Source: Clostridiales bacterium VE202-21
GTDB lineage: Bacteria; Bacillota; Clostridia; Lachnospirales; Lachnospiraceae
Direction: 5' to 3'
Length of the DNA: 49,999 bases
Assembly (NCBI GenBank): GCA_000509105.1
Contig: BAIF02000063.1
Coordinates: 1 to 49,999 of the forward strand
Positions 1 to 9,267 of the stretch are shown here, piece after piece. The translations under genes and the position numbers were made by a program. The notes below the pieces were generated by a model. That model was not told the origin of the DNA, did no database searches, and worked only from the letters and a program-made list of their open reading frames with translations. Within the stretch, counting starts at the first letter, position 1. Each line of letters starts with the position of its first letter.

Positions 1-150
1 CCGCTCGGATGCGTCCAGCCTCCCCCTCCTGGTCAGGCGGCCCCATACCAGCCAACACCCCCCCCCCACTTCACATTTCCCCCGACATATGTTAGAATGT
101 GGATTAAATGGTTACAATCTGATTAATTAGTGGAAAAAGGCAGGTAATTT

Positions 151-1353
151 ATGAATTTGGACAAAGAGAATTTGAAGAAGATCAGGGGCCTGATTTTGTT
201 TACGATTGTGGTACTGATTGTTCTGTGGAAGTATAGTCTTGTTTTGGATGCTCTGGGCTTTGGGCTGGGGATTGTATTTCCTTTTCTGCTGGGCGGCGCA
301 ATTGCTTTTATATTGAATGTTCCGATGCATTTTTTGGAGAAGACTTTGTTTTCTAATAAGAAGACAGCAGGGAAGACTTGGGCGCAGAAACTTGCAAGGC
401 CTCTCAGCCTGGTGCTTACGATATTGTTTGTGCTTGGGGTGATATCCCTTGTTATATTTGTTGTGGTTCCGAAGCTGGGAAGCACCGTTTATTCTTTGGG
501 GGCCAGCATCCAGGACTTTGTGCCGAAAGTGCAGCATTGGGTGGAAGAACTGTTTGATAATAATAAGGAAATTGTGTCGTTGATTAATGATGTTAAGATT
601 GATTGGGACAAAATACTTAACGGTATGATGCAGTTTTTTAAAAATGGGGCCGGCAGTGTGCTGGGGTCTACTTTTACGGTGGCTAAAAGCATTGTGAGCG
701 GTATGACTACTTTTGTGATTGCCTTTGTATTTGCATGTTATATTCTGCTTCAGAAGGAACGGCTGAATATTCAGATCCGTAAGGTTATGTATGCCTATCT
801 GAAGAAAGGTCTTGTGAAAAAGGTGCTGGATGTTTGTTCCCTGACTTATAAAACGTTTTCCAGTTTCCTGACCGGGCAGTGCGTGGAGGCGGTGATACTG
901 GGAACCATGTTTGTCATTGCCATGACGATTTTCCGGCTGCCTTATGCGCTGCTGGTGGGGGTTCTGATTGCCTTTACCGCGTTGATTCCGATTTTTGGTG
1001 CTTTTATCGGATGCATTGTGGGGGCGTTTCTGATTCTTATGGATGCGCCGATGAAGGCAGTTATCTTTGTGATTATGTTCCTTGTTCTCCAGCAGATTGA
1101 AGGAAATCTGATCTATCCGAAGGTGGTGGGCAGCTCTGTAGGGCTTCCGTCCATCTGGGTGCTGGCAGCTGTCAGCATTGGGGGCAGCCTTATGGGGGTT
1201 GTCGGCATGCTGGTATTCATTCCGATCGTATCTGTGCTTTATACGCTATTACGGAATAATGTTTACGGGCGTCTGGATAAAAGAGGCTTTTCAGTTGACA
1301 ATAGTTCCGGGGAACTGAGACTCAGGAAAGAGAATACTGGGAAAGAAAACTAA
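151..1353 (+). CDS. AI-2E family transporter (YtvI-like membrane protein)
   Basis: A 400-residue polytopic membrane protein of the AI-2E/TerF family (PF01594), which exports small molecules or ions; the substrate of most members is unknown. The N-terminus (residues about 12-60) has two hydrophobic segments, followed by an amphipathic stretch around 70-180 typical of the family, and then a dense run of membrane helices from about 175 to 375. The C-terminal part carries the family-like sequence LLVGVLIAFTALIPIFGAF and, further on, QQIEGNLIYPKVVGSSVGL, the most conserved family block. Start at the ATG after a GGCAGG ribosome binding site. It ends 90 bp before gdpP, which has its own promoter, so it is probably a separate unit. 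Family assignment is firm; the transported substrate is not known. Confidence 0.88.
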   Translation: MNLDKENLKKIRGLILFTIVVLIVLWKYSLVLDALGFGLGIVFPFLLGGAIAFILNVPMHFLEKTLFSNKKTAGKTWAQKLARPLSLVLTILFVLGVISLVIFVVVPKLGSTVYSLGASIQDFVPKVQHWVEELFDNNKEIVSLINDVKIDWDKILNGMMQFFKNGAGSVLGSTFTVAKSIVSGMTTFVIAFVFACYILLQKERLNIQIRKVMYAYLKKGLVKKVLDVCSLTYKTFSSFLTGQCVEAVILGTMFVIAMTIFRLPYALLVGVLIAFTALIPIFGAFIGCIVGAFLILMDAPMKAVIFVIMFLVLQQIEGNLIYPKVVGSSVGLPSIWVLAAVSIGGSLMGVVGMLVFIPIVSVLYTLLRNNVYGRLDKRGFSVDNSSGELRLRKENTGKEN

Positions 1354-1376
1354 AAGTAGAATAATAGGCAAAAAAG

Positions 1377-1385
1377 TGCTATACT
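1377..1385 (+). promoter_or_regulatory. Extended -10 promoter upstream of gdpP operon
   Basis: TGCTATACT is a TGn-extended -10 element (TATACT at 1380-1385) about 60 bp before the chosen gdpP start. No clear -35 box is seen, as is common with extended -10 promoters. It would drive gdpP-rplI-dnaB. Confidence 0.45.
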
Positions 1386-1443
1386 AGAAATATTGGCAGA
1401 GAGTTTATGCAACTTTTTAGTAGGTTATATGAGGAAGAAAAGC

Positions 1444-3489
1444 ATGAGTAAAAAGAATATGCGATTGAAGGGGCAGCTTAGGATGTATATGCAGTGGCCG
1501 TTGATTATGACGGTGCTGCTGATAGCCATGAATGTCTGGATGTACATGATTGACAAGCGGGCAGGGCTTATGATGTCTGTCTTTATCGTAATCTATCTGG
1601 TAATTGCAGGGCTTTTGTATTTTTACAACAGGTCCCTGATTCTGGCGGATCTGATTCAGTTTTCTACCCAATACAAAGGGATCCAAAACACGCTGTTGAA
1701 GGAATTGGCAGTCCCGTACGCAATCACGCTGGAGGATGGGCGTATCTTGTGGAAGAACGACAGCTTTTCCCATATGGTAGAGAACCAGAAACGGGAGAAG
1801 TATCTGAACAAGCTGATTCCTGAGCTTAACAACGGGGTCTTCCCCAAGGATGACAATGACCATGTAGAGCTTGAAGTCACATACAGAGAACGAGATTATC
1901 AGGTTGTGCTGCGCCGGGTTTCTCTGGAAGGGTTCAGCGAAGCGGAACAGCTGCTGCAGATTCCAAGAGAAAAGGAATTTTTCATTGCGGTATATATGAA
2001 GGACGTTACGGAGCTGAATTCTTACATTAAAGAGATTGAGGATCAGAGGCTGATTGCGGGTCTAATCTACATTGACAATTACGATGAAGTAATGGAAAGT
2101 GTGGAGGAAGTGCGACAGTCACTGCTTGTAGCGCTGGTAGACAGGAAGATTAATAAATATATCGGCGATGTGGACGGGATTGTCAAGAAGCTGGAGAAGG
2201 ACAAGTATTTTATAGCGATTAAGAAGGAGAGTTACCGGTCGATTGAGGCGGATAAGTTTTCCCTTCTGGAGGATGTAAAACAGGTGAATATCGGGAATGC
2301 CCGTTCTGCGACTCTGAGTATTGGTCTGGGGCTGAATACTTCAACCTATGCCCAGAGCTATAACTTTGCCCGCGTGGCCATAGATCTGGCCCTGGCGCGT
2401 GGCGGTGACCAGGCTGTCATCAAAGATTGCAAAGGAATTACATATTTCGGAGGCAAAAAGGAACAGACAGCGAAGAATACCCGCGTTAAGGCGCGTGTTA
2501 AGGCGGAAGCCCTGCGTGAGTTTATTGTGGCAAAAGACCAGGTTATCGTGATGGGGCATAAGATTGCGGATGCGGATTCACTGGGAGCCTGTATGGGGAT
2601 TTACCGGGCGGCGGTGGAACTAGAAAAGAAAGCCCATGTTGTGATCAATGAGGTAACGACTTCTGTGCGGCCTTTGTACGATGAGATTGCAGAGAGCCCT
2701 GCTTACGGCAAGGATATTTTCCTGACTTCAGAGCAGGCGCTGGATTATATTACTGACAGTACCATGGTCATTGTCGTGGACACGAATAAGCCGCAGATGA
2801 CGGAATGTCCGGAACTATTAAAGAAATCCCGCACCATAGCAGTGCTTGACCATCACAGACAGAGCAGCAATGTGATTGAGAATGCGGTGCTTTCCTATGT
2901 AGAACCGTATTCTTCCTCCACCAGTGAGATGGTGGCTGAGGTGCTGCAGTATATTGTAGATGACATTAAGTTTCCGTCGGTTGAGGCGGACTGCCTGTAT
3001 GCAGGGATAATGATTGATACCCGCAACTTTATGAATAGGACCGGCGTGCGTACCTTTGAGGCGGCCGCATTTTTGAGAAGGTGTGGAGCTGACATTACCC
3101 GTGTCAGAAAGATGTTCCGGGATGATATGGAATCTTACCGTGCCAAGGCGGAAGCAGTGCGTATGGCAGAGGTATACAGGGAAGAATATGCGATTGCGCA
3201 GTGTCCGGGTGACATTGACAGCCCGACAGTCCTGGCGGCGCAGGCAGCCAACGAACTGCTGGATATCAGCGGAATCAAGGCCTCTTTTGTGCTGACTGTC
3301 TATGAGGGCAGGATCTATCTGAGCGCCCGCTCTATAGATGAGGTTAATGTACAGATTATCGCCGAAAAGCTCGGCGGCGGCGGACATATCAATTCAGCCG
3401 GCGCACAGTTTGACCACACGAATATATTTGATGCAATCAGAAGGGTGAAAGAAACAATTGACCAGATGATAGAGGAAGGAGATATATAA
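1444..3489 (+). CDS. gdpP: Cyclic-di-AMP phosphodiesterase GdpP (DHH family)
   Basis: Membrane-bound phosphodiesterase that hydrolyses c-di-AMP to pApA, controlling potassium, osmotic and cell-wall homeostasis. Domains in order (numbered from this start): two membrane helices near residues 15-60, degenerate PAS domain about 70-150, degenerate GGDEF about 160-290, DHH phosphoesterase about 365-510 and DHHA1 to the end. Metal-binding motifs are visible: HKIADAD (about 372-378), VVDTNKP (444-450), DHH (469-471), and GGGGHINSAGAQF in DHHA1. The open frame reaches upstream to a TTG at 1393, but the ATG at 1444 has a GAGGAAG site about 6 bp ahead, so 681 residues is preferred. It abuts rplI, whose ribosome binding site lies inside its last codons. 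The gdpP-rplI-dnaB order is a standard Firmicutes arrangement. Confidence 0.93.
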   Translation: MSKKNMRLKGQLRMYMQWPLIMTVLLIAMNVWMYMIDKRAGLMMSVFIVIYLVIAGLLYFYNRSLILADLIQFSTQYKGIQNTLLKELAVPYAITLEDGRILWKNDSFSHMVENQKREKYLNKLIPELNNGVFPKDDNDHVELEVTYRERDYQVVLRRVSLEGFSEAEQLLQIPREKEFFIAVYMKDVTELNSYIKEIEDQRLIAGLIYIDNYDEVMESVEEVRQSLLVALVDRKINKYIGDVDGIVKKLEKDKYFIAIKKESYRSIEADKFSLLEDVKQVNIGNARSATLSIGLGLNTSTYAQSYNFARVAIDLALARGGDQAVIKDCKGITYFGGKKEQTAKNTRVKARVKAEALREFIVAKDQVIVMGHKIADADSLGACMGIYRAAVELEKKAHVVINEVTTSVRPLYDEIAESPAYGKDIFLTSEQALDYITDSTMVIVVDTNKPQMTECPELLKKSRTIAVLDHHRQSSNVIENAVLSYVEPYSSSTSEMVAEVLQYIVDDIKFPSVEADCLYAGIMIDTRNFMNRTGVRTFEAAAFLRRCGADITRVRKMFRDDMESYRAKAEAVRMAEVYREEYAIAQCPGDIDSPTVLAAQAANELLDISGIKASFVLTVYEGRIYLSARSIDEVNVQIIAEKLGGGGHINSAGAQFDHTNIFDAIRRVKETIDQMIEEGDI

Positions 3490-3939
3490 ATGAAAGTAAT
3501 ATTATTGCAGGATGTAAAATCACTTGGTAAGAAAGGCGAGATTGTCAATGTAAATGACGGATACGCAAGAAACTTTATTCTGCCGAAGAAACTCGGGCTT
3601 GAGGCAAATAATAAGAACATGAACGATCTGCGCCTGCAGAAGAAAAAAGAAGAGAAGATCGCACAGGATCATCTGGATGCGGCAAAACAGCTGGCAGCCA
3701 GTCTTAAGGACGGCAAGGTGGAGCTTGCTATTAAGGTGGGAGAGGGCGGAAGAACGTTCGGCTCCGTATCCAGCAAGGAAATTGCCGCCGCTGTAAAAGA
3801 ACAGATGGGGCTGGATGTAGATAAGAAGAAGATCCAGCTGAAAGAGACGATTAAAACGCTTGGGACACACAACGTTCCGATTAAACTACATCCGGAAGTG
3901 ACAGCCGAGTTAAAAGTGGCTGTTGTAGAAGAGGCATAA
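3490..3939 (+). CDS. rplI: 50S ribosomal protein L9
   Basis: Large-subunit ribosomal protein L9, which binds 23S rRNA through its N-domain and reaches across the ribosome surface with its C-domain. The N-terminal signature [17 protein letters not shown] with [12 protein letters not shown] (residues about 22-33) is diagnostic; a charged connecting helix (about 45-75) and the C-terminal domain follow. At 149 residues it is of normal length. Its ATG directly follows the gdpP stop codon, with an AGGAAGGAG site inside the end of gdpP, suggesting coupled translation. dnaB follows after 13 bp. Confidence 0.97.
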   Translation: MKVILLQDVKSLGKKGEIVNVNDGYARNFILPKKLGLEANNKNMNDLRLQKKKEEKIAQDHLDAAKQLAASLKDGKVELAIKVGEGGRTFGSVSSKEIAAAVKEQMGLDVDKKKIQLKETIKTLGTHNVPIKLHPEVTAELKVAVVEEA

Positions 3940-3952
3940 GGGGACTTGCTTT

Positions 3953-5296
3953 ATGGAAATGGAAGCAGCGATTAAGAGAATACTCCCACACAGCGCAGAA
4001 GCAGAGCAGGCTGTCGTGGGAGCTATGCTGATGAACAAAGATGCAATTATGGCCGCATCCGAGATTATCACGGGAGAAGATTTTTATCAGACCGCTTACG
4101 GCATTTTGTTTGATTCTATGGTAGAGCTGTTTCAGGCAGGAAAACCGGTGGATTTGATTACGCTGCAGGAGCACCTGAAGGAAAAAGACGTGCCCCCTGA
4201 GATCAGCAGCATGGAGTTTGCAAGGGACCTGCTTGTAAGCGTGCAGACCTCTGCAAATGTAAAATACTATGCAGAAATCGTACAGGAGAAGTCTACCCTG
4301 CGCAGACTGATTAAGGTTAACGAAGAAGTGGCGAACATATGCTACCAGGAGAACCGGCCGCTGGCAGAGATACTTGACAAGGCGGAAAAAGGGGTATTTG
4401 AACTGGTAGAGAGGGGCAATGTCCAGGAATACACTCCGATCAAACAGGTAGTACTCAACGCCTTGGATGTGATCGAAAAGGCATCCAAGACGACGGGAAG
4501 CGTAACGGGTATTCCCACAGGATTCATTGACCTGGATTATAAGCTGTCGGGGCTTCAGCGCTCTGACCTGGTCCTGGTCGCGGCGAGACCTTCCATGGGG
4601 AAGACTGCCTTCGTACTGAATATCGCCCAGCATGCGGCATTCAGACAGAATCTGGGCGTGGCAATCTTCAGTCTGGAGATGTCAAAGGAACAGCTGGTGA
4701 ACCGTCTGTTCTCCCTGGAAGCCCATGTAGATGCCCAGCTTCTGCGTACCGGTAACTTAAAGGACACAGACTGGGAAAAACTGATAGAAGGGGCCGGGAG
4801 AATCGGAAAATCCCGGCTTGTCATAGACGATACGTCAGGTATCTCAATTACGGAAATGCGTTCCAAGTGCAGAAAATATAAGCTGGAACTCGGCCTGGAC
4901 CTGATCATCATCGACTACCTGCAGCTGATGAGCGGAAGCGGCGGCAAAAGCAACGAGAGCCGTCAGCAGGAGATCTCAGAGATCTCCCGTTCTCTCAAAG
5001 GCCTCGCAAGGGAACTGAACGTGCCGGTTATCGCATTGTCGCAGCTAAGCCGTGCCGTAGAACAGAGAACCGACAAGCGGCCCATGCTCTCGGACCTCCG
5101 TGAGTCCGGAGCCATTGAGCAGGACGCCGACGTATGCATGTTCATTTACCGTGAGGATTACTATATCCCGGATACCGAAGACAAAGGAATTGCGGAGATC
5201 ATCATTGCAAAACAAAGAAACGGGCCGGTGGGAACAGTACGGCTTGCATGGATGCCGCAATACACGCGTTTCGGGAATGAGTTGAGGCAGGAGTAG
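3953..5296 (+). CDS. dnaB: Replicative DNA helicase DnaB
   Basis: Hexameric 5'-3' replicative helicase (DnaC in Bacillus naming). The N-terminal helical domain (residues about 8-105) starts with PHSAEAEQAVVGAML, characteristic of the family. A linker to about 175 leads to the RecA-like motor. Walker A ARPSMGKT is at 211-218, Walker B LIIIDYLQLMSG is near 320, and the DnaB motif AVEQRTDKRPMLSDLRESGAIEQDAD lies downstream, with the arginine-finger region near KQRNGPVG. Length 447 is typical. It is the last gene of the gdpP-rplI-dnaB operon; ribosome binding site AAGGGGA. After the stop comes the 289-bp palindromic structure at 5310. Confidence 0.97.
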   Translation: MEMEAAIKRILPHSAEAEQAVVGAMLMNKDAIMAASEIITGEDFYQTAYGILFDSMVELFQAGKPVDLITLQEHLKEKDVPPEISSMEFARDLLVSVQTSANVKYYAEIVQEKSTLRRLIKVNEEVANICYQENRPLAEILDKAEKGVFELVERGNVQEYTPIKQVVLNALDVIEKASKTTGSVTGIPTGFIDLDYKLSGLQRSDLVLVAARPSMGKTAFVLNIAQHAAFRQNLGVAIFSLEMSKEQLVNRLFSLEAHVDAQLLRTGNLKDTDWEKLIEGAGRIGKSRLVIDDTSGISITEMRSKCRKYKLELGLDLIIIDYLQLMSGSGGKSNESRQQEISEISRSLKGLARELNVPVIALSQLSRAVEQRTDKRPMLSDLRESGAIEQDADVCMFIYREDYYIPDTEDKGIAEIIIAKQRNGPVGTVRLAWMPQYTRFGNELRQE

Positions 5297-5309
5297 AATT
5301 ATGGGGGGC

Positions 5310-5598
5310 GCTGATTGAAAGCGGAGTCTGGTACCGGCGGGACTTTACATGCCGTTTTAAACTCCGCACCGCTTGCCAAGAGCCCGTAACAGTAAAAATG
5401 AGGAAAATGGAGGGACTAGCCGCATTTGGTCCAAAATCTGATGATTTTGATCCAAAGGCGGCTATTGGATTTGATTTTGTGAATCAAATCCAACCCTCCA
5501 TTTTCCTCATTTTTCCTGCAACGGGCTCTAGGCAGGCTATAAGGAGTTTAAAACGGCATGTAAAGTCCCGCCGGTACCAGACTCCGCTTTCAATCAGC
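5310..5598. repeat. 289-bp nested palindromic element A
   Basis: A perfect 56-bp inverted repeat (5310-5365 with 5543-5598) encloses a second inverted pair of 17 bp with 2 mismatches (5371-5387 with 5521-5537), a third perfect 21-bp pair (5394-5414 with 5494-5514), and two side-by-side hairpins: 5417-5438 with 5443-5464 (22 bp, 3 mismatches) and 5465-5476 with 5482-5493 (12 bp, perfect). The third arm ends in T5 on both strands, so it could terminate transcription from dnaB. An open frame of 67 codons crosses it but has no coding character. Confidence 0.85.
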
Positions 5599-5802
5599 TA
5601 GGCGCACCCAATCGGTAGGAATGTCTGGGGGGCTGTCTGGTTGGGAAGAAGGATGGCTATGGACAACGGCAAGAAATTACATTCGGAATCTCCTTGGGGG
5701 GGGGAACTACTTGAGGATGAGCCATGCGAAAATTCAATACGATCCACCTCCCCCCGTCTGCGGCCCCCCCGGGTTTCAATTACAGTTATTGGATGCACGT
5801 AG
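5599..5802. other. Non-coding gap with G and C homopolymers
   Basis: About 200 bp between the two palindromic elements. No credible gene is seen. It holds a G9 run (5696-5704), a C6 run near 5750 and a C7 run (5764-5770). These runs could pair with each other in a transcript, but no clear extended helix was found. Confidence 0.5.
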
Positions 5803-6087
5803 TGTGATGTGAGGGGGCGAACGGAGGGGGCGGAAGCGTATGCCGGTTTGCAGGGGCGTAGAATGAGCTTACTGACACTTAGAAAAAACAGCCTGATTTT
5901 ATGGATGAAATTTGTTCTCCAAAACAAATTTCAAAAAGAGCTGAGCTGCGCTGTCATCAAGACAGCGCAGTGAATCTCTTTGGTTCCATAAAATCAGGCT
6001 GTTTTTTCTTAGTGTCAGTTAGTGAATGGAAAGCCCCAACAAACCGGCATACGCTTTCGTCCCCTCCGTTCGCCCTCTCACATCACA
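5803..6087. repeat. 285-bp nested palindromic element B
   Basis: Outer arms of 48 bp (5803-5850 with 6040-6087) have 3 mismatches, all readable as G-U pairs in a plus-strand RNA. Inner arms of 34 bp (5872-5905 with 5985-6018) have one mismatch. Two adjacent perfect 10-bp hairpins sit in the centre: 5907-5916 with 5923-5932, and 5946-5955 with 5961-5970. The inner arms contain a GC-containing stem flanked by A6 and T6, so either strand has a stem followed by a T-run. It lies 4 bp beyond the stop codon of the convergent chemoreceptor gene, so a bidirectional terminator role is likely for the inner part. Confidence 0.8.
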
Positions 6088-6091
6088 CGGC

Positions 6092-8128
6092 CTACTCCAA
6101 CTCCCTAAGTGAGAACCGCCCCGCCAACTCTTTGAGGAGCTGTGCCTGTGCGGAGAGTTCTTCGCTTGCCGCTGCGCTTTCTTCTGCGGTGGCGGAGTTG
6201 GTCTGTATGATGTCGGAGATCTGATTGATTCCACTTGTTACCTGGCGGATGGAATCGGACTGATCTTGGGATGCACTGGAGATGCTGGTGATGGAGGCGG
6301 CGACTTTGTCCACTCCTTCCATGACTTTCTGCATAGCCTGGGCTGTTTCTGCGGCTATTTTGGATCCTGCCTCTGCGGCGGTTAAGGAATCGTTTATCAA
6401 GGTATTGGTGTTGGTAGATGCTTGTGCGCTTTTGGCGGCAAGGCTGCGAATCTCTTCCGCAACTACGGCAAACCCCTTGCCGGCTGCCCCGGCGCGGGCT
6501 GCCTCTACGGATGCATTCAGAGAGAGGATGTTGGTCTGAAATGCGATTTCTTCTATGGTTTTCAGAATTTTCCGTATTTTCCGGGAACTGCTGACGATAT
6601 TCTCCATTGCAGCTAAAAGCTCCTGCATCTGCTGATTGCCTGCGTCGGCTTCGTTTTTGACGGCTCCGGCATCCCTGCTGGCTTCGAGGGCATTGCGGGC
6701 ATTTTGTGATACATGTCTCGAAATTTCGCTGACTGTGACCGCCAGTTCTTCCACGGAACCGGCCTGTTCGGATGCGCCGAGGGACAGCTCCTGCGCACTT
6801 GTAGACACCTGCTCGGCCCCGGAAGAAACCTGATCCGCTGCAATGTTAATCTGTCCCAGGGCGTTGTTCAGTGACAGCAGAATCTGCTCCAGCGCTTCCC
6901 GGATGGCGGCAAAATCACCGGTGTAATGCCCGGTTACGTCGACGTTGAGATTGCCGTCTGAGATTTCCTTTAGTACATGAGCCAAGTCTAAGATCATCTC
7001 CCTGAGGGTGTGGGTGGACGAGCGGATACTATCTGCAAGCAGGCCGATCTCATCATTACCGTGGATATCTATATCAATGGAAAGGCGGCCCTCGGAAAAG
7101 CTGTGCATATCGGCACTGATGTCTGCAAGCGGCTTTACCAACCTCCGGACTGTCTTCAGGATCACAAAGATCAGCAGGGCAATTATCAGGATGGATACAA
7201 CCGCAAGTACAGTGATCAGCCGATTGCGGGGAGCATTCACTTCGGATACCGGAAGCGTTGCGATAGCCAGCCAGCCGGTGGTACGCGACACCCGGGACAT
7301 GGAAACATAATCAATGCCTTCATATTCAAACTCCATGCTGCCGGTATTTTTGTTTAGAACATTAGTCTTATATTGTTCACTGATATCCAATTCTGTTACA
7401 TTTTTACCTGTAGCAGTAGGATCATTACTGTAAATATAGTCGGAGCTGTTGGATATCAGTTCCAGATAGCCGTTCTCTCCCACATGAATTTGGGACAGAG
7501 AGTCTGCCAGGCTGTCAAGAAACACATCGAGACCTATAAATCCAATCACATGATCAGTCTGGGCATCAAACACGGGAGCCACAATGGATATGATGGAATG
7601 ATCTGTGGCTGGATCCTGATAAGGTTCGCTGATGGCTGCAGCCTTGCTGGAAAAAACGGTTTCATACCACGGCAGGTCTTTCAGTGAAGACGGAACAATA
7701 CGTCCGGTGGATAACAGGAATCTGTCCGTTCGGTCATCAGCCAGCCATGCCTCCTGCGCATTTTCACCAGCCATCTTCTCTAATATCTCTGACAGATGTA
7801 CGGTCAGTTCCTCCTTACCGGGATAGGCCTCAATATCCTGGGGGGTGCTTATTGACCGAAAATATTCCTGCAGTTCTTCATTTGTCTCGAACATACTGAC
7901 AGCGGCTTCCTTGCTGCTGAAGAAATCATCTACGATGGATACAGCATAATCGGACTGCGTATTCAGGATTTTATCGCTTAGGGATTTAATGGAGCGTACA
8001 GCAACACCACATGAGACGACGGTTAAGACTGCCAGTAAGGGAACCAGAATGATGACTATGCTAGTATTGAGCTTCGCTGAAATGGATCTGCTTTTTTGGG
8101 TCTTACTGTTTCTTCTTTTCTTTATCAT
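6092..8128 (-). CDS. Methyl-accepting chemotaxis protein (dCache sensor)
   Basis: Transmembrane chemoreceptor that senses an extracellular ligand and controls the CheA kinase. Layout of 678 residues: cytoplasmic basic start, membrane helix about 22-46, extracellular dCache-type sensor about 50-290, second helix about 300-322, HAMP domain about 323-380, and the MCP signalling domain to the end. The highly conserved hairpin tip [20 protein letters not shown] is present, followed by [19 protein letters not shown]. No C-terminal CheR-tethering pentapeptide is visible. Start chosen at ATG with GGAGGAACC ahead. It stands alone: no che genes lie in the window. The ligand cannot be told; the neighbouring glycan genes do not prove a link. 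Confidence 0.92.
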   Translation of the reverse strand: MIKKRRNSKTQKSRSISAKLNTSIVIILVPLLAVLTVVSCGVAVRSIKSLSDKILNTQSDYAVSIVDDFFSSKEAAVSMFETNEELQEYFRSISTPQDIEAYPGKEELTVHLSEILEKMAGENAQEAWLADDRTDRFLLSTGRIVPSSLKDLPWYETVFSSKAAAISEPYQDPATDHSIISIVAPVFDAQTDHVIGFIGLDVFLDSLADSLSQIHVGENGYLELISNSSDYIYSNDPTATGKNVTELDISEQYKTNVLNKNTGSMEFEYEGIDYVSMSRVSRTTGWLAIATLPVSEVNAPRNRLITVLAVVSILIIALLIFVILKTVRRLVKPLADISADMHSFSEGRLSIDIDIHGNDEIGLLADSIRSSTHTLREMILDLAHVLKEISDGNLNVDVTGHYTGDFAAIREALEQILLSLNNALGQINIAADQVSSGAEQVSTSAQELSLGASEQAGSVEELAVTVSEISRHVSQNARNALEASRDAGAVKNEADAGNQQMQELLAAMENIVSSSRKIRKILKTIEEIAFQTNILSLNASVEAARAGAAGKGFAVVAEEIRSLAAKSAQASTNTNTLINDSLTAAEAGSKIAAETAQAMQKVMEGVDKVAASITSISSASQDQSDSIRQVTSGINQISDIIQTNSATAEESAAASEELSAQAQLLKELAGRFSLRELE

Positions 8129-8261
8129 AGGGTTCCTCCGATTTCCGGGTTATATGGGCCTGCTTATGCCTTCTCAACTCGTGGCACGATTAAACTGGCT
8201 GTCAGGGCATTCAGGACATAGGCTGTAAACAGGGATTTAGATTTAGAAATGCACTCTTTTT

Positions 8262-8289
8262 ATTATAACATGGCAAGAGGAAAAAACAA
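8262..8289 (-). promoter_or_regulatory. Promoter of chemoreceptor gene
   Basis: On the minus strand, TTGTTT (8284-8289) and TATAAT (8262-8267) are 16 bp apart, and TGT before the -10 makes it an extended -10. It lies about 130 bp ahead of the chemoreceptor start. Confidence 0.5.
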
Positions 8290-8314
8290 GTAAATGCAGC
8301 TTGAAGGACAATGC

Positions 8315-8341
8315 AAAAAAGGCGGAAATTGTTATTCCGCC
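8315..8341 (-). terminator. Intrinsic terminator of MerR-type gene
   Basis: On the minus strand a GGCGGAA/TTCCGCC stem (8335-8341 with 8321-8327) with a 7-nt loop is followed by T6 (8315-8320). It lies 44 bp beyond the stop of the MerR-type regulator. Confidence 0.75.
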
Positions 8342-8384
8342 CTTTAAAAATGCCGTGTCAGTTACGGACATTCTGATTGAGTTG

Positions 8385-9149
8385 TTATGTAAGCAGTTTC
8401 TTGAGCTTGCCAAATGGATTTTCCCGCGCTGCTTCGCGGCGGTTCGCCTGCTGCTGCCGGATGAGGCAGTCCAATTTGCGGAAGTGCTCTTCTTCCTGGC
8501 GTTCCTTGGCCTGAAACATAAAATCCATCTCCCGGATGACGTCTTGTGTGACCGTACTGGTGATGTCTTTTTTCAGGGTCTCGTTGTTTGTTGTTACTAC
8601 TTCTGTCAGCACATCACCGATCAGTGAACGTACCTGTTCAAGCTGCGTAATAGGAATGACTTCTGCCTGAGCTACAGTCAGGGCGGCGCTTTCTGCCTTT
8701 TGCCCGGACGGACTGTCTGGTGTGGCTGCCGTAAGCGGCAGAGAGGACTTTCCCGGAGAGGCAGCCTGCTTGTCCGGCTCCTTTTTCTGAGAACTGCTAT
8801 TTGAGAAAACCGCTTTTTTAATTGCCGAGGAGGCTGCTTTTTCTTCAGGCTTTGCTGGTTTTTCTGAGGATTTTGCCTTGACCGGCTCCTGATCAGTGGA
8901 TTTCTGAAGTCTTAAACGTGTTTCTCTTAATTCTGGGATGAGTGGTTTTAAGTCTTTCAGAAGCATCCCTTCATCTTTAAGTTTTTTAATACAGCGGAAA
9001 AGTTGTATATCATCTTTCGTATAATATCGATGCCCCATTTCTGTGCGCCCGATTTCCAGATTCAGCTCTTCTTCCCAATAGCGCAGTACGTGGGATTCGA
9101 CTTTAACCTGTTTGGCGGCCTCAGAAATCATAAACCTGACTTCACCCAT
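8385..9149 (-). CDS. MerR-type HTH protein with C-terminal coiled coil
   Basis: A DNA-binding protein of 254 residues. Residues about 5-72 form a MerR-like winged helix: ISEAAKQVKVESHVLRYWEEE is the helix-turn-helix, and GHRYYTKDDIQLFRCIKKL is the wing and following helix. A lysine-, serine- and proline-rich linker (about 85-150) leads to a helical C-terminal half (about 160-254) with strong coiled-coil character around RQEEEHFRKLDCLIRQQQ. It lacks an effector domain or metal-binding cysteines, unlike classic MerR regulators, and in layout resembles RacA-type chromosome-anchoring proteins, though I cannot show a close match. The start has AAGGAGG 12 bp ahead, a rather long spacing. It is a single-gene unit ended by the terminator at 8315-8341. 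Confidence 0.75.
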   Translation of the reverse strand: MGEVRFMISEAAKQVKVESHVLRYWEEELNLEIGRTEMGHRYYTKDDIQLFRCIKKLKDEGMLLKDLKPLIPELRETRLRLQKSTDQEPVKAKSSEKPAKPEEKAASSAIKKAVFSNSSSQKKEPDKQAASPGKSSLPLTAATPDSPSGQKAESAALTVAQAEVIPITQLEQVRSLIGDVLTEVVTTNNETLKKDITSTVTQDVIREMDFMFQAKERQEEEHFRKLDCLIRQQQANRREAARENPFGKLKKLLT

Positions 9150-9267
9150 ATTATACCTATACCTCCTTAAAAAATGGTGCCTTAATATATTCTTCGCTCT
9201 GTGTTATTATACCATAGGAGTGTTAAGGACAAGCCAGAAATCGTTCGTCAAATTCTGCCAGAAAATT

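Noticed and set aside
5398..5601. 67-codon open frame across palindrome A
   Set aside because: Lies wholly in the inverted-repeat structure, has no ribosome binding site and no protein-like composition.
5621..5812. Open frame through the G/C-run gap
   Set aside because: Follows homopolymer runs and shows no domain, signal or codon bias.
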